From Zantedeschia hybrid cultivar (lineage: Eukaryota; Streptophyta; Magnoliopsida; Alismatales; Araceae), in the NCBI GenBank assembly GCA_030544215.1, contig JARZZO010000001.1, forward strand, positions 44,051,098 to 44,115,097: a DNA stretch of 64,000 bases. Direction: 5' to 3'. Below, piece by piece: positions 23,187 to 35,400 of the stretch (positions are counted from its first letter, which is position 1; the number at the start of each line of letters is the position of its first letter). Position numbers and translations under genes: made by a program. Below the pieces are notes generated by a model. It had not been told where the DNA came from. It did no database searches and saw nothing but the letters and a program-made list of their open reading frames with translations.

Positions 23187-24914
23187 AATTCCCTACAGGA
23201 GATAAGTAAAATCTATTTAGCAGATGTTCAATTATTAAAATTTAAAACAAGACATGATCTTTTGTTCAAGTTTAACTCCCACTAATTTTTGACGGACTGT
23301 ATAACCCCCAATTATACAGAACGGGAGACGCCGACAGTCTCCTAGTGGGGATCAGAATCTCAATGACTTGCTCTACAGCCTTGTGGATAGCACAATAAAC
23401 TGTAATACAATCAGAGAGCACCCAACTCATGGGACTTGCAACTCCTTGCAATATCTGATCATAGCTTTGGTCCCTAGAGATTTAATGGCCTTGTAGATAG
23501 CACAACAAACCACTAATTCTGGTCTAAGCTAACCATCATTACGCGACGAGCATAGATTTGCATGCAACCCTTGTGGATAGCACAACAAAGCTACATGGTT
23601 CCTTTACCCCGATCATATAGGCATCTAATGCCATAACCACAGTTTCTCCTCCCAATTAAGCAGGCCTTGTGGATAGTACAACAAACCTGCCTAATGTGAT
23701 TCGAATCCTATGACTATAACGATGGTGGACCACGCGGTAAGTTCTTAACTACTCGCGTTACGGCTTAGAGTTTATGTGAGGGTATTTAGATAACTTTTAT
23801 CTTGGTCTCTCCTAGGTGATAGTATAAAAATATATCGTATATATTTAGTAAATACTATACCTGCTTTGATTCATAATCAAAAGAAAACAATGCATCTCAT
23901 ACATGTTCATTAGTATGGTCATGGATAGCACAGTGGGTTTGACTGGAGCCAACAGTCAAACGCACACACAATCTAACACAACAATTATATTAGATATCCT
24001 GCAAACACATAAGCAAGAGATCTCCATCTTTTCGCCTTCCTAGTTGTAGCTGTGGATCGTCCTCGCTCCTTCCTCGGTTGCCTCGATCATATCACATTTA
24101 AATTCTAGAATTTACAAGTAAATTGAAGAAGGCCTTATGGCGAGTACAAGAGAGAGAGGGAGGTAGAAATACATCGGAGTATGAAAGAGAGAGGTGCGCA
24201 GACCTCTATTTATTAACAATTAAGAAACAATCGTATATCCACGATCCACACAATCCATTCATCACATGAATAATTAATTAAGTGCATATCCATGACCACG
24301 GTGTGTTTTAAACATCTCACACATGATTCAGCGCATCACATGGCTAAAATAAAAGAGTTTTCAAAATAAATAATTTTGGTTTTCAAAAAGCTGGGATCCA
24401 ATCAAAATTGGTATTTGAATTTCGAAAACACTTTTAATTAACTTGTCATGCAATCAAATCTAATTTAAAAGCATCAAAACACACATCACATGTGCACACA
24501 CTCCAAATTAATAATTCAAGATTATTCCATGCAAATTAGAACATTTCTAATAATCTAACACTTAGATTAAACCCTATTAATAATCTAACAATTAGACTAT
24601 TTAAAGACTAATCTAACTCTTAGATTAATCCAACTAAGTTAATTAATAATTTAACATTTAAATTAATAATCAACTATGATTAATTATTAACTACTAATCT
24701 AACACTTAGATTAGCCAATTAATGTTAATTATTAATTTAACTCTTAAACCAATAATTAACACTAACTAATTAATAATTAATTAATCTAACTTTTATATTA
24801 GATAATTAAAGTTATCATCAATTTAACTATTAAATCAATGACTAACAGTAATTAATTAAGAACTACTAATTTAACATTTAAATTAGTCATTTAAGTTAAT
24901 TATTAATTTAACAA

Positions 24915-24923
24915 TTAAATTAA
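24915..24923. repeat. 9-bp target site duplication of the MULE, left
   Basis: TTAAATTAA; the identical 9-mer is at 32497-32505. Nine bp is diagnostic of the Mutator superfamily. Confidence 0.92.
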
Positions 24924-24950
24924 GGAGAATTTCACCTGCAGTCCAAAAGG
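24924..24950 (+). repeat. MULE terminal inverted repeat, left end
   Basis: GGAGAATTTCACCTGCAGTCC followed by AAAAGG. The inner CTGCAGTCCAAAA is identical to the right end in inverted orientation; the outer 12 bases match only in part. Confidence 0.85.
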
Positions 24951-27558
24951 GAACATGCAGTTTTATTCCTGGTCCTCTTCCCACATTTCATTACAGCCGG
25001 TCCTCCTGTTTGTCATTTTTTAATTTCCAGTCCAAGACACACCTTTCCGTTAACGGACGTTGATGTTAGAAGTCTTAAATGACAAGATTACCCTATGGCT
25101 TGTTCGGCTCTGAGTTGGCTGCTGGCACACAATAGTTGATGTGGAACTACATTTTAACTACATGACGTAATATGCAGTCCAAGAAACAGGTCAAATTTAA
25201 TTTCCGGTCCATTGACCAAAAAACTTAAGTTTAGGTCCAAAAGTTAGAAACTTCTAAATTGTATATCCATTCTGTTAACTACTGTCATTTTGGGCTATTT
25301 AGGAGACCTAAAATCCCCAAAACGCCCAGTGCTTGTTGCCTGCCTGTGAACTTCGAGAAGCCTCTCCCCTCGAGTCACCCATCCCTCCCTCAAACTCTTG
25401 CCGTGCAAACAAGAAACATGAGTCTGGAAATGGTTAAAATTAAGTTGTCTCTTGCACAGGTCAGAGACCTTGCTTCCTCTATAATCATGATTATGCCATT
25501 GGATAATTAATCCCAGGAAACTACACTTACAGCATTAACAACAGTGCACAATGACTGAGGTATAAATGGCACAGATTAAGTAGAAAGTTTTTGGGGAAAA
25601 TGCATACATTTTGGATAAATGATGCCTTGGTTAGGATGATGCTTAAGTAAACGTATAATTTGTAAAATAGGAAAACGGAAAAGGAAGCAGCTGTTATGAT
25701 CTTTTCTAGTTGCCCACCCTGGATAAGAATAATCTTTACAGAAGTTAGATACTAGCTGTGATTACTTCATGATGCAAGTGTCTGGTATGCCTTAAGCAGA
25801 TTTTCAACTCTCACAGAGACAGTCCGCGAAGATGCAACTGGTTCCTAGTTTATCACGCACCATGAGACCACTGATCAAATTCCTTTATGTTTTCTGCTCA
25901 AAGCTCAAAAGCTAATATGCAGACAGAATTGTTATAGCTAACACATAATGCTTCAGTAATAACCAGCCATTAAAGTATGAGAAATACAGTCCTAAAAATA
26001 GTTTAAGAGCAATCATTATAATCTTTAGCGCCCCAACACTGTCATCATCCAGCTTTGTCCCATAAACCTAGGACAGTCTTAATTCATGATCTATCAAATG
26101 AAATCCAGAAATGGTTTGAGCATTCTCTAAAGCTACTTGTCAATCTAATGGCCCAAACAATAAAGACATCAAGAAAAAAAGTGCCAAAAATCAAGCCAAT
26201 GGATTGAGAGGGACGAGTTTGATGATGCTTTTGAGTTGTGAGTCCTTAGTGATGGTTGTTTGACTGGTACTATGGGTTCAATGGATCCACGTATTCATCA
26301 TTGCTTGGGGATTTCCTCCTTGTCTGGGGGAACTGAATCAAATATACACAGCAAACAAAAAATAATAAGGGTTGATGGGCAAATGAGAGAACAAAAAGGG
26401 ATCAATGCACAAATTTGTAAACATTCCAAAGCGATTATCAAGTAGATGATTTGGGAACTACAACCCTGAAATAGCTGCTCAACTCTCAAGAGAACTATCA
26501 GCATTCTCCAGTTATAAATTCCTTTTCTCATTCATTTCACTGATTTTATTCCTCTTTTGGAACAAAACGAATGAAAGTGACTGTATATTCTATCAAAATG
26601 TCAAGAGACAAGCTGACAATTTCCTATTTCATGCTGTATCTAAAGACATTCAGTGTTCTCTCACTTGTGAAGCAAGGGATACTGGGATATTGACGGATTT
26701 TAATCGTGTGGACATGGAATAGCTTATAATTTAAAGCTTTACAAACTCCATGCAAGATTTTTGTGGGAGAGATGTTTAGCTAGTTTGGGTCTTCCTTTAC
26801 TGGCAGATCATCAAAGATGAGCATTATTTTTACATGATAACCAATTCATTCAACCTGGCACATGTGCAAGCAGTTAAAACAAGATGAGAGAAACACCATG
26901 AATGCAGATCAAATGATGTTCACCAAAACTTCCAAGTCAACCATGACAAGTGATCCTCAATGCTGGCACCTTCACAGTTTCCATAAATAAAATGGCTAGA
27001 TGTTTTGCCCTGATATGCTTGGGGAATTCGCATGATTTGCACCCAACTCGCACAAAATCTTTAATGAAATATGTACCAACAATTTTTGAGGACTACCATG
27101 TTATAGTGCACACATACTTTCAATTTTTAAATCTCAATGTTTTCCAAGGTGACCTATGAACATCTATGACGAAGAGCTTTCATTCCTCAGTACTTGGTTA
27201 TCAAAAAAGGAAGAAAATACAAAACTCTCAGATTTACTAGACTCTCCCAAGAACAGAACTTGAACAATTCCTAATTTTACAAAGCCCAGAGTAATTAATT
27301 AAGACGGAAAGGCAACATTAATTCAGACGTTGTCCACACAGCCAAATGAGCAGAGGTCACACTAGTGCATCACACACATTAAAAAATCTGTTTAAAATGC
27401 ATCAGACATATTAAACACACACATCATCCTGTTAAAATTAAAATCATAAATAATAATTGTCCAAAAATTGTCATAAGTTTCCAAACATACTAAAGCCTAC
27501 ATAGTATCTGATAACATCACAAAACAAACATACTGAAGATAATGTAGTCTCCTAAACA
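24951..27558. other. Left half of the MULE without a recognised gene
   Basis: About 2.6 kb with no frame I can assign. The outer 300 bp repeat phrases such as GGTCC and CAGTCCAAG, typical of extended MULE ends. The rest reads like non-coding or captured sequence. Short open frames (25259-25510, 26260-26531) have no family signature. Confidence 0.5.
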
Positions 27559-28029
27559 TCATAAGGATACAAGTCTCGATACAATCTCTGCTTCATATGA
27601 ATCACCATCACTCCCACCATTAGCATCCGACACGGTTAGAAAAGAAAATGCCTTGGGTAAAGCTTGGGCAACCATCTTAGATTTCTTCAAGAGAGCCTTG
27701 CAACGCTCTAATTCCTGCTCTAAAACATCAACGTGGATCTCTAAACATCTGATCCGATCATCCTTGTGACAACAACAACTTGAAGAAGAAGATGCCACAA
27801 AATTTTGGAGCTCGTCACACCACATGAAAAAATTGCAATCTTTATTATGCTTAAAAAATAAAGTATAAATTAGTACTACTAAAAAGTAAAATAAAATAAC
27901 AAATTAAGTTTATACCTTGCATCTGTAGTAATGTCGCCCTGGATTTCTTTCAGTTTGACTTGTCCTAAGTAAACAGTAACCATGTCCAGCTATGCACTGC
28001 ATGAGAGGGATGGGAGGATGGTGTGCCAT
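27559..28029 (-). CDS. Small GRF-type zinc-finger protein carried by the MULE, two exons
   Basis: Exon 1 (28029-27916) starts at an ATG and encodes MAHHPPIPLMQCIAGHGYC then RTSQTERNPGRHYYRCK. Donor AAG|GTATAA; acceptor TTTTTTAAG|CAT. Exon 2 (27849-27559) continues HNKDCNFFMWCDE. Together this is a complete zf-GRF domain (Cys-Cys...Cys...Cys with NPGR and FFxWCDE), a nucleic-acid-binding fold. A coiled-coil part (LEIHVDVLEQELERCKALLKK) and an acidic Ser-rich tail follow. Total about 134 residues with no stop. It starts 95 bp beyond the transposase stop on the same strand. Function in transposition is unknown; it could also be a 3' exon of the transposase, but no clean donor is visible. Confidence 0.75.
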
Positions 28030-28123
28030 TGCTGTATAGCAAAATCAAGTTCGGAATTAAAAGCTAAGAAAAAGAATATAAGTTTAAGTTAAATAAATAT
28101 ACATTTGGGTAAAAAGTTCATGC

Positions 28124-30322
28124 CTACTCAGTTATTGGATTAGAACATGATTTTTTGTTGTGACTTGGTTGTTTGCATCGTGAACAATTATATACCATCT
28201 TATATGGTTCTAGTGATTGTTGTGATGCAATTATATTCTTCTTTTGCCTTCCAGGCTGTCTTTTTGTTTCAGGAGGCCTAATCTCAATATCACCAACATC
28301 TGCTTCTGGTTTATCAATATTTGGAATTGGTTGAACAGTCTTCTCATAACAGTTGCGATATAAAGTAGAAGTGAAATATAATGAACAATAATTTTCAACA
28401 TTCTCTCCTATTTTGTGAATCACTGCACACACATGCTTACATGGCAATCTTAAAATTTGTCATCCTCTACAAGAACAAGTATTGTCCTGCAGGTTCACTA
28501 CAGTAGAAGGCCGAGTCATAACTTCAAACACAATGCCGTTCGAACAATTAACAAGAATACCCCGAGAGGTGTCCATCAAATTTTTCATCTTCGTATCAAT
28601 CGAGGGACATAATCTTGTTTGCCACTTGGTACATTCATTTCTTCTTCTATATGCTAAGTCCATGATTTGTGTTCGAATACGCTCCACCATGTGTAAAATT
28701 GGGAGATTCCGTGCTTCAAGGACCCATGCATTAAATGACTCTGCAGCATTTGAGTACATTTCACCATATCTTTCACCTTGAAAGTAAGCATTTGCCCAAT
28801 AATTTGGATTTGATTGTCTAGCCCACATTTCAGCCTCTTGTGATATTCCGCCCATTGTTTGTAAGGCTGCTTCATGCTCTTCCACTCTATATGCATATGC
28901 TGCCTCATCAAATAAGGAAAGCAATGTTTTCTTTGTAGTACCACGATATTTTCCTGCAACTTGTTTTGAAAATTTGCTTTCAAGTGTCTCAAACAATATG
29001 CATTATGAGATTCAGGGAAAACAATTGGAATGGCCTCTAGCAATCCTTTACATCTATCAGAGACAAATGTAATCCTCCGAGTATCAATTATAGCCTTCCT
29101 AAGTTGTAATAAAAACCACTCCCAGTTATTTTCATTTTCAACATCACATGCTGCATAAGCAAGTGGAAATAACTCATTCTCCCCATTGAGTGCAGTTGCA
29201 GAAAGAAGAACACCCTTGTACTTGTCCTTTTTAAATGTGCCATCAAGGAACAACATAGGTCTGCATCCCATCTGAAAGCCAATGATACAAGCATGAAAGC
29301 ACACAAAAAACCTTCTAAACCGACCATCAGTAGAGACATCAAGGTCTACAATGCTATTTGGGTTGGACCTTTCTAGAGCTTCCTTGTACCAACGCAAAGA
29401 ATCAAAAGAACACATATCATCACCATGAAGCTCACTATATGCAGACTCCTTCCCAAGCCATGCTTGATGATAAGGTATATCAACACCATACTCTCTAAAA
29501 ATATCTTTTTTAATATCTCTAGGTCGGTATAATGGAGTATCCTCAATCTTTTCCATTATGACAGAACTAACCCATTTTTTTGACGCTCTTGGATGTCTCT
29601 GTGTGCTCAAACCACCTCCACATGTATGCACATTATGTAAGTTCTTGATTTGAAAGTGAGGTCCTCTTCCCACTCTAATTGCATGAAGAGACCAATCACA
29701 TTGAGGAATTGTACAGTGTACAGTGAGACGTGTCGAGTCATTCTTAATGAAAATGTAATTAAATCCCCTTGATATAGCATATCTAGTTAAATCTCCACGA
29801 AGATGCTCAACAGTATTCAGTATTTGACCAACAGAGTGAATGATGTCATACCATAGATCAGTCATTTTTCTTGAATCTTGACTTGAATCACCAGAATTGT
29901 TCAAAATCATATTGTTACTTCCAGAAGATTGTGTGCCATATGGTCTGCAAAGATTCATTGCTTATTATAATCATACTAAATAATAATAATATATGATCAA
30001 GTGAATGAAACTATATGCATACACATTTCATTTACCTGAGGCTTATCACTTCTTCATCACCACGTACAATTACCTCCACATTCATTACTTTTGATCCAAG
30101 TATAGTATGCATATCAATCATCCTGTCAACATCATCTCCATTCAACATTCTCATTGATGAATTAGGTCTCTCTGGAATGGCACATTTAAGTTCCACTTGT
30201 TCGGCACTCAACGTCCATCTAACACTAACATCATTAACAATTTCATCTAATCCTATGCCTCTATATAAGTGAATCACATAAGCCTCATCCTTGTAAGTAA
30301 AAATTGCAGGAAGTCGTTCCAT
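28124..30322 (-). pseudogene. MULE transposase (mudrA type), nearly intact
   Basis: Exon 1 (30322-30036, MERLPAIFTYKDEAYVIHLY...) joins exon 2 at 29944 across a 91-bp intron (CAG|GTAAAT ... TTTGCAG). Exon 2 has the Mutator DNA-binding part (FKS/C2HC-like CTIPQCDWSLHA...HTC), then the transposase core LFLDGTFKKDKYKGVLL (Asp), FVSDRCKGLLEAI (Asp) and NAAESFNAW (Glu), and a SWIM zinc finger (CSC...LPCKHVC) with a C-terminal CCHC knuckle CSRCKQPSHNKKSC. Two lesions only: a one-base frameshift at about 28975-28990 and a TGA at about 28455 inside SWIM where Trp is expected. It cuts and pastes the element. Confidence 0.9.
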
Positions 30323-30781
30323 ATCATACACCTGGCACAATATATAATACGCGTGACTAACAAGTAAAACCTATATACCATCAAAGGCATAAGTAGATTT
30401 GATAACTCTAACCCTAATCTAGAAAATAAACTAAGATGGCAAGACATTTCACAGGATGAACCACAGGGTTGCATCACAGCCGATAGATTTAAATCTAACA
30501 ATTAATAAAAATTTAAAAACAAAATGTCGAAAGTTTGTGTGAAAGAATCTGGGGATATTTCAAAATGGATTCTAGCTAGCTGGGTGCCCACAGGTCAGTG
30601 GTCTTCCAGTTTGTTTGGGGCTTAATTTAAATTCTAATCCCTTTTTTTTTTTTTTCCTCTGCTATCAATCTCTCCCATGATGAGTCAATCCAGTTCCAAC
30701 CACAAAATGAGTGAAGGAAGAGGTTAACAGTTTTAGTTTGTGCACATATCAGCAAGCAGTCCATCTAAAACACCACTAACA

Positions 30782-30866
<85 letters not shown>

Positions 30867-31829
30867 TAATATTTGCAGTTTTTTAGTTTCTGCATAATGT
30901 AGTGCTAGGTTCAGAAATAATTGCTTTTCAATTTTAATGCTGGTTTTGTCTGCCTTATGCTGCCTCTTGTTCTTAACACCGTTAAGAGAGAGAGAGAGAG
31001 AGAGTTGGAAAAAAAGTTGTTTGTCATGTTACCTGGTGTTCTTTCTGTGAAAGAAATCAACAAGACATCAGATCACCTACTATAATCTAACTATATATGC
31101 CAATTGAAGACATGTATTACCAGGCAAATGTGGTGAACATATCATGATTAGAACTAATCCTAGAAGGCAGGAGGATCCCCTGAAATGAAATGTTTCTTTT
31201 CCTGTTATCCTTGATGATGCTTCCAATCTAGCCGGTAGGACTCCCTACCGCCTATCTTAGTCTTGTTTAACAGCATGCAGTGAGTAATTTAACACATCCA
31301 TCCTATACCTTTTAGCCTTGATCCTTATATCCATTGTTATTTATGTTGTACCTGCTTCGATGCTACAGAAGAAACGGAACTATCGTTGGGCTAGATTGGA
31401 AGAAAAAAAGAGCTATAGCCTTCCCTGTCACATTCCAAACAGATAACATGAGAGAAATAGACAACAGGGGCTTTTATACATGTAAAGTTCAAAATTCGAC
31501 ATCAAGAGATCAATCGATTTTTTTTCTCACTATTTAGAGTTCAAAATAAATAGAGTGATAGGTAGCTTTTATACATGTTAGATCATCTTAATCAAAATGG
31601 AGATACCAAAAAAAAACTTTGTAAAAAGGACGTGCACTCCAAAACCTAAACCAAAAACATCAACGTGAACAAAAAATAACCATAAATTCTAACCATTACA
31701 AACAAAAAAAAAGATCAAAAAAGCTAAAAGCACTCGAATGGGGAACAAAGGAGCAAAGAAACTGCATACCTCCCAGCAAGTCAAGAGGAAGCCGCAAGAG
31801 AGCGACAAGGGCACACCTCTCAGCAGGTC
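30323..31829. other. Upstream region of the MULE transposase
   Basis: AT-rich with no supported gene. An acceptor-like TTGTGCCAG precedes exon 1 at about 30331, so a further 5' exon may lie to the right. It contains the microsatellite at 30782-30867. Confidence 0.5.
30782..30867. repeat. Compound TC/TA/GA microsatellite
   Basis: (TC)n(TA)n(GA)n(TA)n(GA)n in sequence. The (TC)...(GA) parts are inverted, so the block can fold on itself. A separate (GA)n run lies at 30985-31004. Confidence 0.9.
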
Positions 31830-32230
31830 CTTCACGGCCTCGCCGCCGCGCAGACCGGTAGGTCCTCCTCGCCGCCACCGCAGCCGCGCCTCCCACCTCA
31901 CGTCGTCGTTGCAACCGCTGGCCCTAACATCAAGAGGAAGCCGCAAGGTCCTTCACGGCCTCGCTACTGCGCAGATCGGCAGGTCCTCCTCACCGCCGCC
32001 GCAGTCGCGCCTCCCACCTCACGTCGTCGTTGCAACCGCCGGCCCTAACATCAAGAGGAAGCCGCAAGGTCCTTCACGGCCTCGCTACCGCGCAGATCAG
32101 CAGGTTGCCGCCGAAAGGTCCTTCACGGCCTCGCTACCACGCAGATCGTCACCGCCCCCGCCGCTCCTCCCGCCTAACGTCGTCGTCGCGCCGGCCCTAA
32201 CGTCGCCGTCGCACTCGCCAGCCCTACTGT
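31830..32230. repeat. GC-rich ~121-bp tandem repeat in the MULE
   Basis: TCAAGAGGAAGCCGCAAGG recurs at 31930 and 32051 (121 bp), with a partial unit at about 31782 and further GGTCCTTCACGGCCTCGCTAC copies to 32140. Open frames here follow from low stop density and repetition. Their position at the 5' side of the transposase suggests a promoter or 5' UTR. Confidence 0.75.
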
Positions 32231-32469
32231 CGTCACCGAGTTGGGAGGGGAGATTGGGGGAGAGGGGGTAACAGGAGGGGAGAGGGGAGTCACGGGTTGG
32301 GGGAAACGGGCGTCACGAGTGGGATTGGAGGGTATTTTGGGGTTTCTTTTTTTCAAAACAGTCTTAAACAGCAAAAGCGAACGGAATGGATTTAAAGTTA
32401 AACGAATCTTAAACAGTGGACCTAATGTGATGTTTTTTACTAAAAGGACCAAAAATTATAGGTGGCTTA

Positions 32470-32496
32470 CTTTTTGGACTGCAGATTCAAAATCCC
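32470..32496 (-). repeat. MULE terminal inverted repeat, right end
   Basis: On minus it reads GGGATTTTGAATCTGCAGTCC then AAAAAG, which pairs with the left end at the same offset. Confidence 0.85.
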
Positions 32497-33609
32497 TTAA
32501 ATTAATAACTAACTCAAATATTAATTAACAATTAACTGAGATAATAGTTAATAATCTAACAATTAGACTAATAACTATTAATAACTAATTTAATAACTAA
32601 TTTAACATTTTAAATTAGTTAAATTGAGGTTAATAATCAATTTAACATTTAAATTGATATTAACCCCAACTAATTTACAACTAATTGCTAGTTAATAAAA
32701 AATCCTTAATTAACATAATGATTCAAAATCATTAATTAAAGAATTAACTAAATTAGAATTCTAATTTAAAATTTAAAAAAAATTTAAATTTTAAATTCAA
32801 ATCTAATTTAATTAATAATAGGGTAATAGGGGTTTAATGGTTTAAGTGGGAAATGGGGTTTAAGAAGGCTCAGCCCAATAGGGCCAAGCTGGCCCGGGCC
32901 CAGCAGGGCCTGGGCTCGAGCCAGGCGCACCTGGGCCCGAGCCAGGCGCGCCTGGGCTCAGGCCCGGTCCGGCCAGGGCCTAGCCCGGTCGGACCGGCTC
33001 GCCTGCCCCGAACCGCCCGACTGCTACCTCCGAAACCCTAACCTGGGTTTGCAGGTTTCAGGCGGCGGGAGGGGGTTTTTGCCAGGGTCGGCGGCGGCGT
33101 CCCACGCCGGTGGCCGGCGGCCCAGTTCTGGCCGGCGATGGCTGCAGCGTCAGTGAGCCTCCCGGCGCCGGCATCCATTCCGGAGAAGCCCAACAAGGCC
33201 GGCCGAGACCTCCAAAAACCTGGTTTTATGTAGTTGCAACCGTGAAATTGGAGGAAGAAGAAGGGATATCTTCTCCAACCGGCCACCTGCAATCGCCCCT
33301 CAAAGCTTCTCTGGCTCCTGTCACAGATGTCAGCGATGACTGGGAGGTCCCTGGTCATACCAGGATCCCCGGCCACCTCCCCAACACATGGGGACACCCG
33401 ATTGAAGCCTCCATTAACCTTAGTTCTTCATCACATGAAGAACACGAAAAGACCCAAATAAAATTTTGAAAATTGCAGTAATAAAATAATCAAATTATTT
33501 TTCTGTTCATCGTATGAACATGGACCCTGGCAATTATCGAAACTCATGCATGGAAGAACGCATAGAAAAATTAATTTCGGAGACCGAAACGGGACAAGAA
33601 ACAGTGGAA

Positions 33610-33626
33610 CCTGGCTCTGATACCAC
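33610..33626 (-). other. Primer binding site of copia copy B (tRNA-iMet type)
   Basis: On minus: GTGGTATCAGAGCCAGG right after ...CCCAACA. It is closer to the tRNA complement than in copy A. Confidence 0.92.
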
Positions 33627-35179
33627 TGTTGGGTTTCTCGGGTTTCTTCGGATTGCTCACACAGTGAAAAATAAAATATTAAAACAGTGATCCGTTCCTG
33701 TTTCAAAAATCAAAAAATGATTATCGCATAATTGAAGTTCTCACCGTGTGCGGATTCGAATCTGCAACCGTTCGATTCCGTCGGTGCGACACCGTAAGCC
33801 GCGCAAGCGTCCAGCCTCTAGTGAAGTCCACGCGATCCTCCTCGCCATGGATATCCTCACGTTCCTCGTTCTTCGCAGCCCACGAAACCTCCGCCGGTCG
33901 CCGCAATGATCGCCGCAACGCGCAGACGATTTCCCGTCGAACGGGATTCGGAGAAGCGGTGGAGCAGATCTGGATATGTCTGGACACCAGAGAGAGAGAG
34001 AAACAGAGAGGGGACGGCTAGGGTTAGCAACAACTTGGCCTGCTCAGCCCGTTTGCTATGGTTTATACTAACCGCGCGGTTTTTCACAAAAACCCCCGGT
34101 TTATATAAAACCCACTTATTTATCCATCGCCTTGAGAATCATTTGCGTGTGACCTTCTAGGCCCAAGTACCAGTCCAGTTAATGGCCCAACAAGCCCAAT
34201 GACTCCTCACTGGCTTTATTAATCAATTAATAACCCTTTATTAATTAATTAATCAATCGAATTGATGTCGCACATCGAATTCGACCGGGCCTCCGATCAC
34301 GTTGGGTGCCAAGCAACACCGCGTGAACCCGGGAGGTATTGGGGTTAAGTAACCCATTCTTGGAACCTTTCCGTCGACAGTTACCACGTGGATATAATCC
34401 TTCATTCGTACAATGCTCTCGAGTCAACTCAGGGTATGACGTGCTGTCAAACCCTAACCGGTCGACTCACTTGGATTGGATGTCGCTGATGAATATCGGA
34501 AAACTCCTTTCCCGATATTATTGTCCGCCCTGGCCAGGGACTTCCGCGCATCCTTCCTAGAGCATTCTCTCTCTAAGTACCGAGAGCGAATGATTCCTTA
34601 TTGACACACAATTCCCTTCGACGGTATTCCGTTGTACCCAATCCTTGGCGTATTAGAATCCCGTGGCTAGAGATTCGTAAACCAAGGTCAAAGCACAGAA
34701 GTCCACCGACAAGGTGTCCTTGGTGTCTCAGGTCCGAGGACCATCCACGCAACTGCGACAATAGAATCAAGCTGGTTGACAGTGAGGTACAATACCATCC
34801 AGCGATTCAGTCGGATCAGTTTAGTGAACTCATTCTCCAATGAGCACCTACAGATTCGCCTTAGTGTCTCCACGCAAGTGACTTATGAGATCAGTCACTC
34901 TCATCATATGAGCAGGAGTAATATGTACTAGTCTAACCGGATATCCGATGTCCTTCTTGGATATCCTCCGATTATGAACGATTAAGAATATGTGTGTTTA
35001 AGTGATCAATCTCATTAGTATGATCTCATCATAATCTGATCACTATAGCACATATTCACGGACTTCATTATGAAACGATAATTAATGTGCTTTACACATA
35101 ATGAATATTATGCTACTATATTAATAAATGAACGAGATTTACATAGTCAGATTGGCTTGTAGGCCACCTAAAACTAACA
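33627..35179 (-). repeat. 5' LTR of copia copy B
   Basis: 1553 bp, TGTTGGG...AACTAACA. The minus-strand TATA box lies near 34060. It is followed by the duplication CTTAT at 35180-35184. Confidence 0.94.
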
Positions 35180-35400
35180 CTTATGACACCTCAATCCATA
35201 AGTAAGAATCACCGAATAAATCCCTCTTAAAGAAATTTTGTCTTCAAAATTTAAATCAATATAACTCACCGAATAAATAGGGATACTTCTTCTTTATGTC
35301 TTCTTCGGTCTCCCATGTGACTTCTTATATAGAATAATGATGCCACAGGACCTTCACGAGAGGAATCATCTTGGTCCTCAACACTTGCTCCAAGGATTGT
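35180..35400 (-). pseudogene. End of a Del/Tekay-like gypsy pol and start of its 3' LTR
   Basis: On minus from about 35400 the frame reads QSLEQVLRTKMIPLVKVLW, HHYSI-stop-EVTWETEED, KKKYPYLFGELY-stop, the characteristic end of Del/Tekay integrases. Then a purine-rich TTTAAGAGGG and a probable LTR start at about 35211 (TGATTCTTAC). The LTR continues on the far side of copia copy B. Upstream pol is missing or too decayed. Confidence 0.75.

Larger units (their letters stand above)
24924..32496 (-). mobile_element. Mutator-like transposon (MULE), 7573 bp
   Basis: It is bounded by a perfect 9-bp duplication. Both ends share GG...TT...CTGCAGTCCAAAA reading inward, and looser similarity (TTCCGTT, TACCCT) extends over about 200 bp. 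It contains a mudrA-type transposase (28124-30322, minus) and a GRF zinc-finger gene (27559-28029, minus). It inserted into the AT-rich leader array of copia copy B, so it is the youngest layer here. Confidence 0.93.
23187..33609 (-). other. Leader of copia copy B, split by the MULE
   Basis: Outside the MULE (24924-32496) this is about 2.84 kb of non-coding leader. It has CCTTGTGGATAGCACAA repeats (23380-23690), the palindromic AT array on both sides of the MULE, and a GC-rich part at 32870-33420. It is collinear with copy A. Confidence 0.8.
18198..35179 (-). mobile_element. Ty1/copia retrotransposon, copy B, with a nested MULE
   Basis: A complete element on minus, flanked by a perfect 5-bp duplication (CTTAT). 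3' LTR 18198-19753, PPT, RNase H to gag 19817-23186, leader with MULE, PBS 33610-33626, 5' LTR 33627-35179. Without the MULE it is about 9.4 kb. The two LTRs differ mostly by C/T and G/A changes, so it is an old insertion. It landed in the Del-like LTR. Confidence 0.95.

Noticed and set aside
31738..32271. 177-codon + strand frame in the MULE
   Set aside because: Repetitive low-complexity translation of the 121-bp GC-rich repeats, no family signature.
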